From contig NZ_JACGLT010000001.1 in assembly GCF_014062315.1 (NCBI RefSeq), positions 310,001 through 374,000 on the forward strand: 64,000 nucleotides of DNA. The letters run 5' to 3'. The notes beneath the pieces were generated by a model, which was given only the letters and a program-made list of their open reading frames with translations, was not told the origin of the DNA and ran no database searches. The position numbers and the translations under genes were made by a program. Shown here piece after piece: positions 8,761-16,880 of this stretch (position 1 is its first letter; each line of letters opens with the position of its first letter). Source of the stretch: Gelidibacter maritimus (GTDB taxonomy: Bacteria; Bacteroidota; Bacteroidia; Flavobacteriales; Flavobacteriaceae).

Positions 8761-10170
8761 TTATAAGGTTGAAGGACATACGAATTCTGAAACCGCAATA
8801 TCTGCTTCTTTTATTGATTTAAATCCACCGGCCACATCAATAAGGTTATGGATTCCCCTGCTTTTCAAAATCGAGGACGCGATCATGCTCCTGTAGCCAC
8901 CTGCACAGTGCACGTAAAACGTTTGGTTACATTGAAATTCTGCCAAATAATCATTGAGATAATCTAAAGGAGTGTTATTTGCATCGACAACATGCTCTGA
9001 TTGAAATTCACTTTCTTTTCTGACATCAAAAATCGGGACGTTATCTGTAGCAATAATTTCTTTGAAAGTTATAGCTTGAATTGAGGTCACGGTATCATAT
9101 TCTAAAGCTTCTTCTTTCCAGGCTGTAAAACCACCTTTTAGATAGCCCAAGGTATTGTCAAAGCCCACACGTGATAATCGTGTCACGGTTTCTTCTTCTC
9201 TTCCTTGTGGTGTGACCAATAGAATTGGCTGTTTGACATCTGCAATCAAAGCTCCAACCCAAGGTGCAAAACCACCATCTAGCCCGATAAAAATTGATCT
9301 CGGAATATGTCCCTTTGCAAATTCTTCTTGACTTCTGACATCTAATATCACGGCCCCAGTTTCATTGGCAGCGGCTTCAAAAGCGTCGGCAGATAAGGCT
9401 TGGGTGCCTCTTTTTAATATGACGTCAATATCCTCATACCCTTCCTTATTCATCTTCACATTAAGTGGGAAATAGGATGGAGGAGGTAACAAACCATCGA
9501 TAACTTCATCAATAAATTCATCTTTTGTCATATCGGCTCTCAATGCATAATTCATCTTTTTTTGGTTGCCCAAAGTGTCTACTGTTTCTTTCATCATGTT
9601 TTTACCACAGGCGGAACCTGCGCCATGTGCGGGATAGACGATCACATCATCGGCAAGGGGCATAATTTTGGTTCGTAGACTTTCAAATAGAAATCCAGCC
9701 AGATCCCGTTCTGTCAATACACCCATTTTTTGGGCTAAATCTGGACGACCAACATCGCCTAAGAATAAAGTGTCTCCACTAAAAATAGCGTGATCTTTGC
9801 CGTTTTCGTCTCTTAAAAGAAACGTTGTACTTTCCATAGTGTGTCCTGGCGTATGTAATGCAATAAGTGTAATATTTCCAATTTTAAATTCTTGACCGTC
9901 CTTGGCAATGATGGCCTCAAAGGAAGGATTGGCATTAGGTCCAAAAATAATTGTTGCGCCCGTTTCCTTTGCCAGTGTCATATGCCCACTAACAAAATCG
10001 GCGTGGAAATGGGTCTCAAAAATGTATTTGATTTTAGCATTATCTCTCGCTGCTCTATCAAGGTATGGTTTTACTTCTCTCAATGGATCTATGACAGCAA
10101 CTTCGCCATTACTTTCAATATAATAGGCGCCCTGTGATAAACAACCCGTATAAATTTGCTCAATTTTCAT
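8761..10170 (-). CDS. CstB-like persulfide dioxygenase with two rhodanese domains
   Basis: A 469-residue three-domain protein. Residues 1 to about 240 are a metallo-beta-lactamase fold of the persulfide dioxygenase type (THFHADFVSGH, HTPGHTMEST, FSGDTLFLGDVGRPD, PAHGAG). Residues about 255-360 are a rhodanese-like domain whose active-site loop reads VTPQGREEE with no Cys, so it is probably a pseudo-domain. Residues about 370-465 are a rhodanese domain with the full active loop HCAGGYRS. This order (PDO, inactive rhodanese, active rhodanese) matches staphylococcal CstB, which oxidises low-molecular-weight persulfides to thiosulfate. It lies directly downstream of the TauE and Crp genes and has its own palindromic promoter. 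Confidence 0.87.
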   Translation of the reverse strand: MKIEQIYTGCLSQGAYYIESNGEVAVIDPLREVKPYLDRAARDNAKIKYIFETHFHADFVSGHMTLAKETGATIIFGPNANPSFEAIIAKDGQEFKIGNITLIALHTPGHTMESTTFLLRDENGKDHAIFSGDTLFLGDVGRPDLAQKMGVLTERDLAGFLFESLRTKIMPLADDVIVYPAHGAGSACGKNMMKETVDTLGNQKKMNYALRADMTKDEFIDEVIDGLLPPPSYFPLNVKMNKEGYEDIDVILKRGTQALSADAFEAAANETGAVILDVRSQEEFAKGHIPRSIFIGLDGGFAPWVGALIADVKQPILLVTPQGREEETVTRLSRVGFDNTLGYLKGGFTAWKEEALEYDTVTSIQAITFKEIIATDNVPIFDVRKESEFQSEHVVDANNTPLDYLNDYLAEFQCNQTFYVHCAGGYRSMIASSILKSRGIHNLIDVAGGFKSIKEADIAVSEFVCPSTL

Positions 10171-10266
10171 CGTTTTAAATTTTGTTTTCCCGATACACTG
10201 CGAGAAAGTTTACTAATTATTTGTAAGTTTTTTTATGTGATTATGTCTTAAGGTGTCAGTTTTATT

Positions 10267-10310
10267 CAAAACTATCATCTTCTTTCAAATTATACAGTAA
10301 CCTAGGTTAC
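10267..10310 (-). promoter_or_regulatory. cstB promoter with operator GTAACCTAGGTTAC
   Basis: The perfect 14-bp palindrome GTAACCTAGGTTAC (10297-10310) abuts the tauE stop codon and lies 127 bp upstream of the cstB-like start. On the minus strand a full -7 element TAGTTTTG occupies 10274 to 10267. The palindrome centre is 36.5 bp from the end of the -7 element, the same as at tauE, which fits activation at about -41.5. Confidence 0.65.
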
Positions 10311-10313
10311 AAA

Positions 10314-11126
10314 TTAATGTTTAACCATAAACTCCATATAGAAAATGAAGAATGCCATGGCGAATATGAAATAGCCAAAAGCTTTCTTTAGTTTTTTACC
10401 ATCTATAAAATTACTTAAATAGCTACCAATAAATATGCCTACAAAAGACAAACCTGTAAATAGCGCTAAAAAGGCCCAATCTATGGTCATGGTCAAGGCG
10501 TCTCCTAAGAGGAAACCCAATAGCGATTTGAATGCAATAATCATCAGAGAAGTGCCAACGGCAACTTTCATTTCAACTTTTGCCAATATTACAAGTGCTG
10601 GAATAATTAAAAAACCACCACCAGCACCAATCAAACCTGTAATTCCACCAACCAATAGCCCTTCGAGTATAATTAAGGGATAGTTGTAATTGATTTTTTG
10701 GCCTTTATTTGAAACGGTCTTATTATTTTCCTTGAGCATGGAAAATGCTGCAGGAATCATCAATAAGGCGAAGAACCCAAACATGCCCATCCGTCTTGTA
10801 AATTCAAAATCGCCTATTGTAAATAACAGCTCAGGTAATGCAGGGACCACGAAATATCTTACTAAAGAGACCCCAATAATTGACGGAATTCCAAATACAA
10901 TGGCGGTCCGCCAATCTACAAAACCTTTATAATGTTGTTTTAATCCGCCCACTAATGCGCTGGCGCCTACAATAAACAAAGAGTATGCTGTTGCGGCTTT
11001 TTCGTCAATTGAAAATAGATATGCTAATACAGGTACGGCTAAAATGGAGCCTCCGCCACCAATAATACCCAATGAAATGCCAATGCCCAAAGCACTTATA
11101 TATCCAAAAACCTCAATTAATTCCAT
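10314..11126 (-). CDS. TauE/SafE-family sulfite or organosulfonate exporter
   Basis: A 270-residue polytopic membrane protein with eight predicted helices in two halves. Each half opens with a glycine-rich family motif (GGGGSILAVPVLAYL near residue 23 and GAGGGFLIIPALVIL near residue 167). Family members export sulfite, sulfoacetate or related anions. Placement between a Crp-type regulator and a CstB-like enzyme, as in staphylococcal cst loci which also contain tauE, suggests export of sulfite or thiosulfate formed during persulfide oxidation. Confidence 0.87.
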   Translation of the reverse strand: MELIEVFGYISALGIGISLGIIGGGGSILAVPVLAYLFSIDEKAATAYSLFIVGASALVGGLKQHYKGFVDWRTAIVFGIPSIIGVSLVRYFVVPALPELLFTIGDFEFTRRMGMFGFFALLMIPAAFSMLKENNKTVSNKGQKINYNYPLIILEGLLVGGITGLIGAGGGFLIIPALVILAKVEMKVAVGTSLMIIAFKSLLGFLLGDALTMTIDWAFLALFTGLSFVGIFIGSYLSNFIDGKKLKKAFGYFIFAMAFFIFYMEFMVKH

Positions 11127-11144
11127 TCATTATAACTTATGTGA

Positions 11145-11188
11145 CAAAAATACCCCGTTTTCATGGTAAATGCGGTAACATTGGTTAC
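11145..11188 (-). promoter_or_regulatory. tauE promoter with operator GTAACATTGGTTAC
   Basis: The inverted repeat GTAAC-N4-GTTAC lies at 11175-11188, just after the crp stop codon. A complete Bacteroidetes -7 element TATTTTTG lies on the minus strand from 11152 to 11145. Centre-to-element distance is 36.5 bp, identical to the cstB promoter. The likely binder is the Crp-type protein encoded immediately upstream. Confidence 0.65.
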
Positions 11189-11192
11189 ATAG

Positions 11193-11825
11193 TCAGAGAT
11201 TAATTATTTTTAAATAGTTTCTACCAAGTTCTATCTTGCCAAGTTGTTCCATTTTCTTTAATAATCTTGAGATAACTACACGAGAGGTGTATAGGTCATA
11301 AGCAATTTCCTGATGGGTGCTATTGATAATATCAGTGTCATTGACCCTAACTTTTTCTATTAAATATTGCGTCAATCTTTCGTCCATCTGATAGAATGCA
11401 ATACTGTCTAAGGTCATCAGCAATTCATTGATGCGATTATGGTAACTTTCAAAAACAAAATTTCGCCACGATTTATACTTCGCCGTCCATTCTTCCATTT
11501 TACCTACTGGGATCATGATCAATTTGGTGTCTATTTCTGCAATGGCCCTGATTTCACTTTGTTTTTGTCCCAAGCAACAGGTCATGGTCATAGAGCAAGT
11601 TTCGCCTTTCTCTAAATAATAAAGCAAAAGTTCGTCGCCTTCATTGTCTTCGCGTAATACCTTGATAACTCCAGAGATGAGCAATGGCATGGATCTTACA
11701 TATTCACCAATTTCCATCATTTTAAAACCTTCAGGAATTTCTTTAAAAGTTCCTACCTGAACTATTTCACTGAGAAGGGCGTCTTCAAAAATGTGCCCGT
11801 AACTTTCTTTTAATTGGTTGATCAT
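11193..11825 (-). CDS. Crp/Fnr-family regulator of the sulfur locus
   Basis: A 210-residue protein with an N-terminal cyclic-nucleotide-type beta-roll (residues 1-120), a dimer helix and a C-terminal winged helix. Cys77, Cys83 and Cys84 (CSMTMTCC) sit in the sensory domain where Crp binds cAMP, so a thiol or persulfide sensing role is possible. The recognition helix reads TSRVVISRLL, so the Glu that reads TGA in Crp and FNR is replaced by Val. This agrees with a different operator, and the neighbouring GTAAC-N4-GTTAC sites are the obvious candidates. It likely controls tauE and cstB, and perhaps itself. Confidence 0.87.
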   Translation of the reverse strand: MINQLKESYGHIFEDALLSEIVQVGTFKEIPEGFKMMEIGEYVRSMPLLISGVIKVLREDNEGDELLLYYLEKGETCSMTMTCCLGQKQSEIRAIAEIDTKLIMIPVGKMEEWTAKYKSWRNFVFESYHNRINELLMTLDSIAFYQMDERLTQYLIEKVRVNDTDIINSTHQEIAYDLYTSRVVISRLLKKMEQLGKIELGRNYLKIINL

Positions 11826-11904
11826 TATCTAATTGCATTTGCTGGTCTAAAATTGATATCTCAAAAACTATATGATTATTCGTTTATGTAAACCAAGTTT
11901 GATG

Positions 11905-11938
11905 ACCCATTCTCGATCGTTAGGAATGGGTTTCTTTT
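11905..11938 (+). terminator. Orphan rightward terminator-like hairpin
   Basis: ACCCATTC (11905-11912) pairs perfectly with GAATGGGT (11924-11931), followed by TTCTTTTC. The T-rich side faces right, yet both flanking genes run leftwards, so it has no annotated gene to terminate. Confidence 0.45.
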
Positions 11939-12007
11939 CATATTTCTAAATTACCGGTTCAAGATAAGAAAGTAAGTGATTATGTTGGATAGAGATTCAA
12001 ATTTTAT

Positions 12008-12060
12008 TTCCAACTACGGGTTGTAGACCCCGAGGTTGTTGATTTGCTAGACGGGTTTTT
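12008..12060. repeat. Dispersed intergenic repeat, diverged copy B
   Basis: The segment CCAACTACGGGTTGTAGACC followed by CCGAGGTTG resembles the ordered blocks CCCACTAnnGGGTTTT and GAGG of copies A and C. Identity is limited, so membership is uncertain. Confidence 0.25.
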
Positions 12061-12125
12061 ATTGACCCATTTTGGGCATCAATAAAAAAACAAGAGGTAA
12101 GGGGTCAGAAAAATAAATCCATTTA

Positions 12126-13175
12126 TCATGAATTTTTATTTAGCATTGATCTGTATGCAGGGAAAAACTCGGGGTCAATGGCGTCTTCCGTAACCGAATG
12201 TTGTAAGCGTTCTTTTAGCAGTGCATCATATACATGCTCATCAACGACATACTTCCAAACTTTAAAGTTTTTAAACTTCTTAGAAAAGTTCCTCTTGAAT
12301 GCAAAAAGTGAATCTTTTTTACTGCCTCTGCCACCACCAAGATTTAAAAAGTTAAATCCGGCATTGGTTGATTTTATACGCATTTCATCAATTATGAGTT
12401 TAATACAGCTTGGATCATGATAATCTTCATTTAAAGCTGATAAATGATATTGAACAAACGGGCCTTTTTCTATGAATAAGACACCGCCATGAATGGTTTT
12501 TGAGTCATTATGAATATTCAATAATAATCTTGCGTTAAAATCATTACTCGCCATAAGTCGATGAAAATATTCGTCATTAAAGAAGTATTGGTCATCGGCG
12601 TTGACCCGATTCATTGTTCTTATATATAATTTTATAAAAGCATTCAAGTCACTTTTGAGCGTGCTTTCTATTACCGTGCAGGTTTTTCGAGAGGTATTTA
12701 GGTAGGTTTTGGTTCGCCTATTAAACTGTTTTCTCTGACTGGTTAAAGATTCCTTCAAATCTATATATACTACAGGACCTAATGTGGTAACAGAACCTAA
12801 ACCATCAAGTAGTGATTCCTGATATTCCAAATACGGATGAAGTCTTGAAAAAACAGAAACGATTTTTAGATTTTTGAAAAATTCAGTAAGTTCTTTTTGA
12901 AAATGTTCTTTATTGAATTGGTCATCCAAGTGCACAGCTATAATTCCAGCATATCCATAAACTGACACAGCATCAAAATAATGGGTGTTTTCTATTGGTC
13001 TTAATAATAGAGGGAGTAGTAAGACGGTATTGCCAAAGTTATATTTAATAAGCATGGGCAATTCGTTATTTTTTTTAGAAATATGATGATAATCATAAGT
13101 AAAGTAAAAGTCCGATTCATCAACATTTGCTAGTTGCTGACTCCATTTTTCCTTCTCCTTTATAGCTTCAATCAT
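12126..13175 (-). CDS. FemAB/GNAT-type acyltransferase-like protein
   Basis: A 349-residue protein resembling the FemAB-like branch of the GNAT superfamily. It has two related halves: a first half with repeated beta strands (LLPLLLRPIE), then a second with GGVLFIEKGPFVQYHLSALNE, a substrate loop and LNLGGGRGSKKDSLFAFKRNF near residues 280-300. FemAB relatives transfer amino acids or acyl groups in peptidoglycan or polysaccharide assembly. The substrate is unknown. It stands alone, with long AT-rich DNA upstream. Confidence 0.72.
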   Translation of the reverse strand: MIEAIKEKEKWSQQLANVDESDFYFTYDYHHISKKNNELPMLIKYNFGNTVLLLPLLLRPIENTHYFDAVSVYGYAGIIAVHLDDQFNKEHFQKELTEFFKNLKIVSVFSRLHPYLEYQESLLDGLGSVTTLGPVVYIDLKESLTSQRKQFNRRTKTYLNTSRKTCTVIESTLKSDLNAFIKLYIRTMNRVNADDQYFFNDEYFHRLMASNDFNARLLLNIHNDSKTIHGGVLFIEKGPFVQYHLSALNEDYHDPSCIKLIIDEMRIKSTNAGFNFLNLGGGRGSKKDSLFAFKRNFSKKFKNFKVWKYVVDEHVYDALLKERLQHSVTEDAIDPEFFPAYRSMLNKNS

Positions 13176-13932
13176 GGATTTATTTTAATAACGAATTTAA
13201 AATGAGGGCTTTAGTGTGAAATGTTTTTTTTTCATTGATTATTAGAGAGTTGGTTTGGATTATATGGTGTCAAATGAATTCATATAAGACCTTTTGTGTC
13301 TACAGATGAAAAAATTAAACACATTCCTAATCCCATTAGTAACATGGGAAATTCATATTGGAAACAATCAATTTTAACATTTGAAACTTAATTCCAAAAA
13401 TACATTTTTAACTTTAAAATTTCATAATTATCCGTTCAGTTGTTTATAAATCCGATGATTTTATTTTATAAGAATTATGCCTATTCTAATCTTTAGTTCG
13501 TGAACCAATGCGATTTTAAATTGAGCATTATAATTTATATTTCTGATATTTAGATATTATTAATTTAATTTGTGTACGAATTTTGTGATACCTGGATGTT
13601 CCCAGCATTCTAAAGAGTTATATCGTAAATTGACGACAAAAAATTTGTAAAGAACCTTTAATTACATTATAATGGGCGTCATTAATTTATTACAAAATTT
13701 TATGATGCTCCTAACGCTTCGTTTTTCCGAAACAAAAATAAACCACAACATTTACCATCTATTCTTATTCAGGCGTCTCATTTTCCGAAATAAATACCGC
13801 TGATTCATTTAATTAGTTTTAATGTTTTCAGAGATTCACTTAATTTTAGGTGTTTCAAATATTTGATTTCCAAAATTTCACTATTTAAACAAAATAGCCT
13901 AACTATTCATTTTATATAAATAACTTATTTTT
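13176..13932. other. Long AT-rich intergenic region
   Basis: About 757 bp between divergent genes (FemAB-like to the left, BCCT to the right). I see no credible ORF, RNA gene, hairpin terminator or fixed-geometry Crp site. It presumably holds the two divergent promoters. Confidence 0.5.
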
Positions 13933-15605
13933 ATGTCGATTAAAGTTACCAGAAAAGAAAGTGCATCAAGATTTTTAGGTCTTGTTGTAAATAAAACTGT
14001 TTTTTTAAGCGCGATTGCGGTCATTATCTTTAGCGTAGCGTTTACCCTGATTTTTGAGGAAGAAGCTGAACATTATTTCGGAATCGCCCAAACGTTTGTG
14101 TCTGCCCATGGGGGCTGGATATACACTTTAGCGGTAAATTTATTTATCGTTTTTTGTTTGTATATGGCCTTTAGCAAGTTTGGAGCCATCCGAATTGGAG
14201 GTAAAAACTCAAAACCCGAATTTAGTCTGTGGGCGTGGTTTGCGATGCTCTTTAGTGCCGGAATTGGAAATGGGCTCGTGCTTTTTAGTATTGCCGACCC
14301 GGTCAGGGATTTTTTAAATCCACCAAGATTGGCAGGACAAGAGCCAGCACTCATTGCGCAAGAAGCCATTAACTTCTCATTTTTACATCACGGTATCCAC
14401 GGTTGGGCAATTTACTCGGTTGTCGGGCTATCATTGGCGTATTTTACATTCAACAGAAAAATGCCATTGACTTTACGCTCTGCATTTTATCCATTATTGG
14501 GAAATAGAATCCACGGCTGGATGGGAGATGTGATAGATATAATGGCGGTTATCACAACCCTTTTTGGATTGGCTACCACCATTGGTTTCGGTGTTGGACA
14601 GATCAACTCTGGACTCACCCATGTATTTGGCGTTCCGAATGCGTTGTTCTATCAAGTTCTTATTATATTAGGTGTTACATTTGCCGCTACAATCTCCGCA
14701 TTTAGTGGAGTAAATAGAGGCGTTCAAATGCTCAGTAAACTTAACGTTAGGGTGGCCTCAGCAATCTTTTTGATAGTTCTAATTATAGGACCTACCACGT
14801 TTATTTTTAAATCCTATATTCAAAATCTTGGTAGTTATTTAGTCCACTTTGTTGATATGGCCACATGGACGGAATCCTTACAAGGCACAGATTGGCAGAA
14901 AACACGAACCATTATGTATTGGGGATGGTGGATTTCCTGGTCGCCATTTGTTGGGACTTTTATTGCACGAATTTCAAGGGGACGCACCATCAAAGAGTTT
15001 ATTCTTTGTGTCTTGATTTTACCGGCATTGGTAACGTTCTTATGGTTTAGTGCCTTTGGTGGTACGACCATGCGCGATATCCTTCTTGGAGATACCGCTA
15101 TGATTGCTGCGGTTAATGATAATATCTCTACGGCACTTTATGTATTTTTGACAAATTCCCATTGGCAATGCTGCTAAAAGTGTTGGGGGTGATTTTAATT
15201 TGTAGTTTCATCATTACCTCGGCAGATTCAGGTGCTTTGGTTGTGGATAGTATTACTTCGGGTGGAAAATTAAAAACACCAAGGTACCAAAGAGTCATTT
15301 GGGCAGTAGCTACAGGATTGATTGCTGCAGTACTAATGTATGGCGGCGGATTGAATGCATTACAAACGGTAGTAACCATTTCCGGGCTGCCCTTTGCCAT
15401 TCTGTTGGTGATGATGTGTTTTTCATTATTTAGAGGGGTTAGTGAAGATTATCAAAAGTCCGAGCGTAAAGAAAAACTACTGGAACGGGAATCTTATAGG
15501 AAAAATATACTTGATTTGGTAAACAAGGAGCGGGAAGAGAAAAACCTCAAGAAAATTGATGCAGAAGCCCAAGCTAAAAAGAAACCTAATATAACTGATA
15601 TCTAA
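13933..15605 (+). pseudogene. BCCT-family compatible-solute transporter, single-base frameshift
   Basis: Residues 1-414 are read from 13933 to 15177 and the continuation lies in another frame up to 15605. The join is within ACAAATTCCC (15151-15160). One extra A would give FLTKFPLAMLLKVLG and restore a protein of about 557 residues, a normal BCCT length. Family hallmarks are on both sides: GWWISWSPFVGTFIARISRG before the break and SFIITSADSGALVVD after it. BCCT carriers take up betaine, choline or carnitine, usually with Na+. A base lost in an A run may be a real mutation or a sequencing error. The C-terminal tail is charged and helical, as in osmosensing BCCTs. Confidence 0.85.
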
Positions 15606-15656
15606 GTAACTTTGAGTTCTATTGAAAAGCGTTAACGAATTTTATAAATAAATCAA

Positions 15657-16535
15657 ATGACAAAGAAAATAAAATTAGACAACAATTTAAAACTGATGGT
15701 AGCTTTAGACCTAACCGAAATGGACCCCATTTTATTAGGTTATGTTAGCTTTCTTTGTAAAGTGTGGAATATCGAACATTTGTATTTTACACATAACATC
15801 AAACAGTATAAATTATACGATCTGTACGATGAGTTCCTTGAAGAAGGGATTACGGTTGAAGATATTGTTGACCGTGGTTTGGAACGATCTATTCAAAAAC
15901 ACTATACCGCTTCTGTGCCGCATACCATTTTGATCACTTCCGATGATTATACCGAGAGCATCCTGACCCACCTCGCCAAAGATTATAAAATTGACATCAT
16001 GGTCACGGGAAATAAAGATGAATTGCAAGGTACCGGTGCCTTGAGCCAGAAATTGGTACGAATGCTCGATGCGCATGTGCTGCTTGTGCCGGAAGAAGCT
16101 AAACATAGAATGGAAAATGTCTTGGTGCCAACAGATTTTGGTTCTGCTTCAGCCAAATGTTTTGAAGTTGGCAATAGCCTGGTCGAACGTTCTGGCGGAA
16201 ATATAGAGGGATTACACGTATATAATATTCCTTCCTTTTTCTTTCCTTATATCAACACGGAAAAGGCCATCGATAAAACCAAACTGCACCTCAAGGAAAA
16301 AGTTAAACACTTCCGAAAGAAGTTCAAGCTTCGTGAAGATATTTCGTTCCGATATACGGATAGGGAAGGCCTTTCAGTAGTGGAAGCCATTGAAATTCAT
16401 GCCGAAAAAGGCGATTTTGATATTGTTGTGGTCTCGGCAAGAGGTGGGAGTAATATCACATCCTTATTTGTGGGAAGTGTAACTAATGATTTATTGATTC
16501 GAAACCGAAACATGCCTCTGTTGGTAATACGCTAA
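15657..16535 (+). CDS. Tandem universal stress protein (UspA-type)
   Basis: A 292-residue protein with two Usp domains. The first (residues 1 to about 145) opens with KLMVALDLTEMD. The second starts at about 150 with VLVPTDFGSAS and ends with the nucleotide-loop motif GSVTNDLLIRNRNMPLLVIR. It lies 51 bp downstream of the BCCT gene and is probably cotranscribed with it. This suggests a regulatory partner of the transporter or a shared osmotic and energy stress response. A strong terminator follows. Confidence 0.88.
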   Translation: MTKKIKLDNNLKLMVALDLTEMDPILLGYVSFLCKVWNIEHLYFTHNIKQYKLYDLYDEFLEEGITVEDIVDRGLERSIQKHYTASVPHTILITSDDYTESILTHLAKDYKIDIMVTGNKDELQGTGALSQKLVRMLDAHVLLVPEEAKHRMENVLVPTDFGSASAKCFEVGNSLVERSGGNIEGLHVYNIPSFFFPYINTEKAIDKTKLHLKEKVKHFRKKFKLREDISFRYTDREGLSVVEAIEIHAEKGDFDIVVVSARGGSNITSLFVGSVTNDLLIRNRNMPLLVIR

Positions 16536-16567
16536 CTTAAAGTTTTAAAGATTTTATTATACTCACT

Positions 16568-16600
16568 GCCTCTCTGGATCGATCCTAGAGAGGCATTTTT
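16568..16600 (+). terminator. Rho-independent terminator after BCCT-usp
   Basis: The perfect 8-bp stem GCCTCTCT / AGAGAGGC (16568-16594, 11-nt loop) is followed by ATTTTT, 33 bp after the usp stop. Confidence 0.85.
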
Positions 16601-16880
16601 AATTTTGTTTGATAACCAATACAAATATAAAATTGGAGTTTAAACATCTTTAAAGTCTCGTCTAATGAATCTTAGTTGAAAATGCTTATTTACTTACCAT
16701 ACATCCTTGAGGTCGTGCTAAATAAATGTTAAAAAGCAACCTGTATTTTAGCAGGTATCTCATTTAAAATAAATTTTATTCAAAATAGTGGGTAACAAAT
16801 TTGTCGTATCGTGTATATCAACCTGAAAGCACAAATTAGTTGTGTGATTAGTATAATTTTTAATATAAACACGAATACAA
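16601..16880. other. Intergenic region before the outer-membrane protein gene
   Basis: No gene, RNA or fixed-geometry Crp site is recognised between the usp terminator and the start at 16881. It presumably contains the promoter of the outer-membrane protein gene. Confidence 0.4.

Larger units (their letters stand above)
11826..12125. other. Intergenic region upstream of crp
   Basis: No gene is seen. It contains the imperfect palindrome GTAAACCAAGTTTGAT (11888-11903), a rightward terminator-like hairpin (11905-11938) and a diverged copy of the dispersed repeat (about 12008-12060). Confidence 0.5.

Noticed and set aside
15162-15605. Independent small gene starting with TTG after the BCCT gene
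   Set aside because: Its product is plainly the missing C-terminal part of the BCCT carrier, so a frameshift explains it better.
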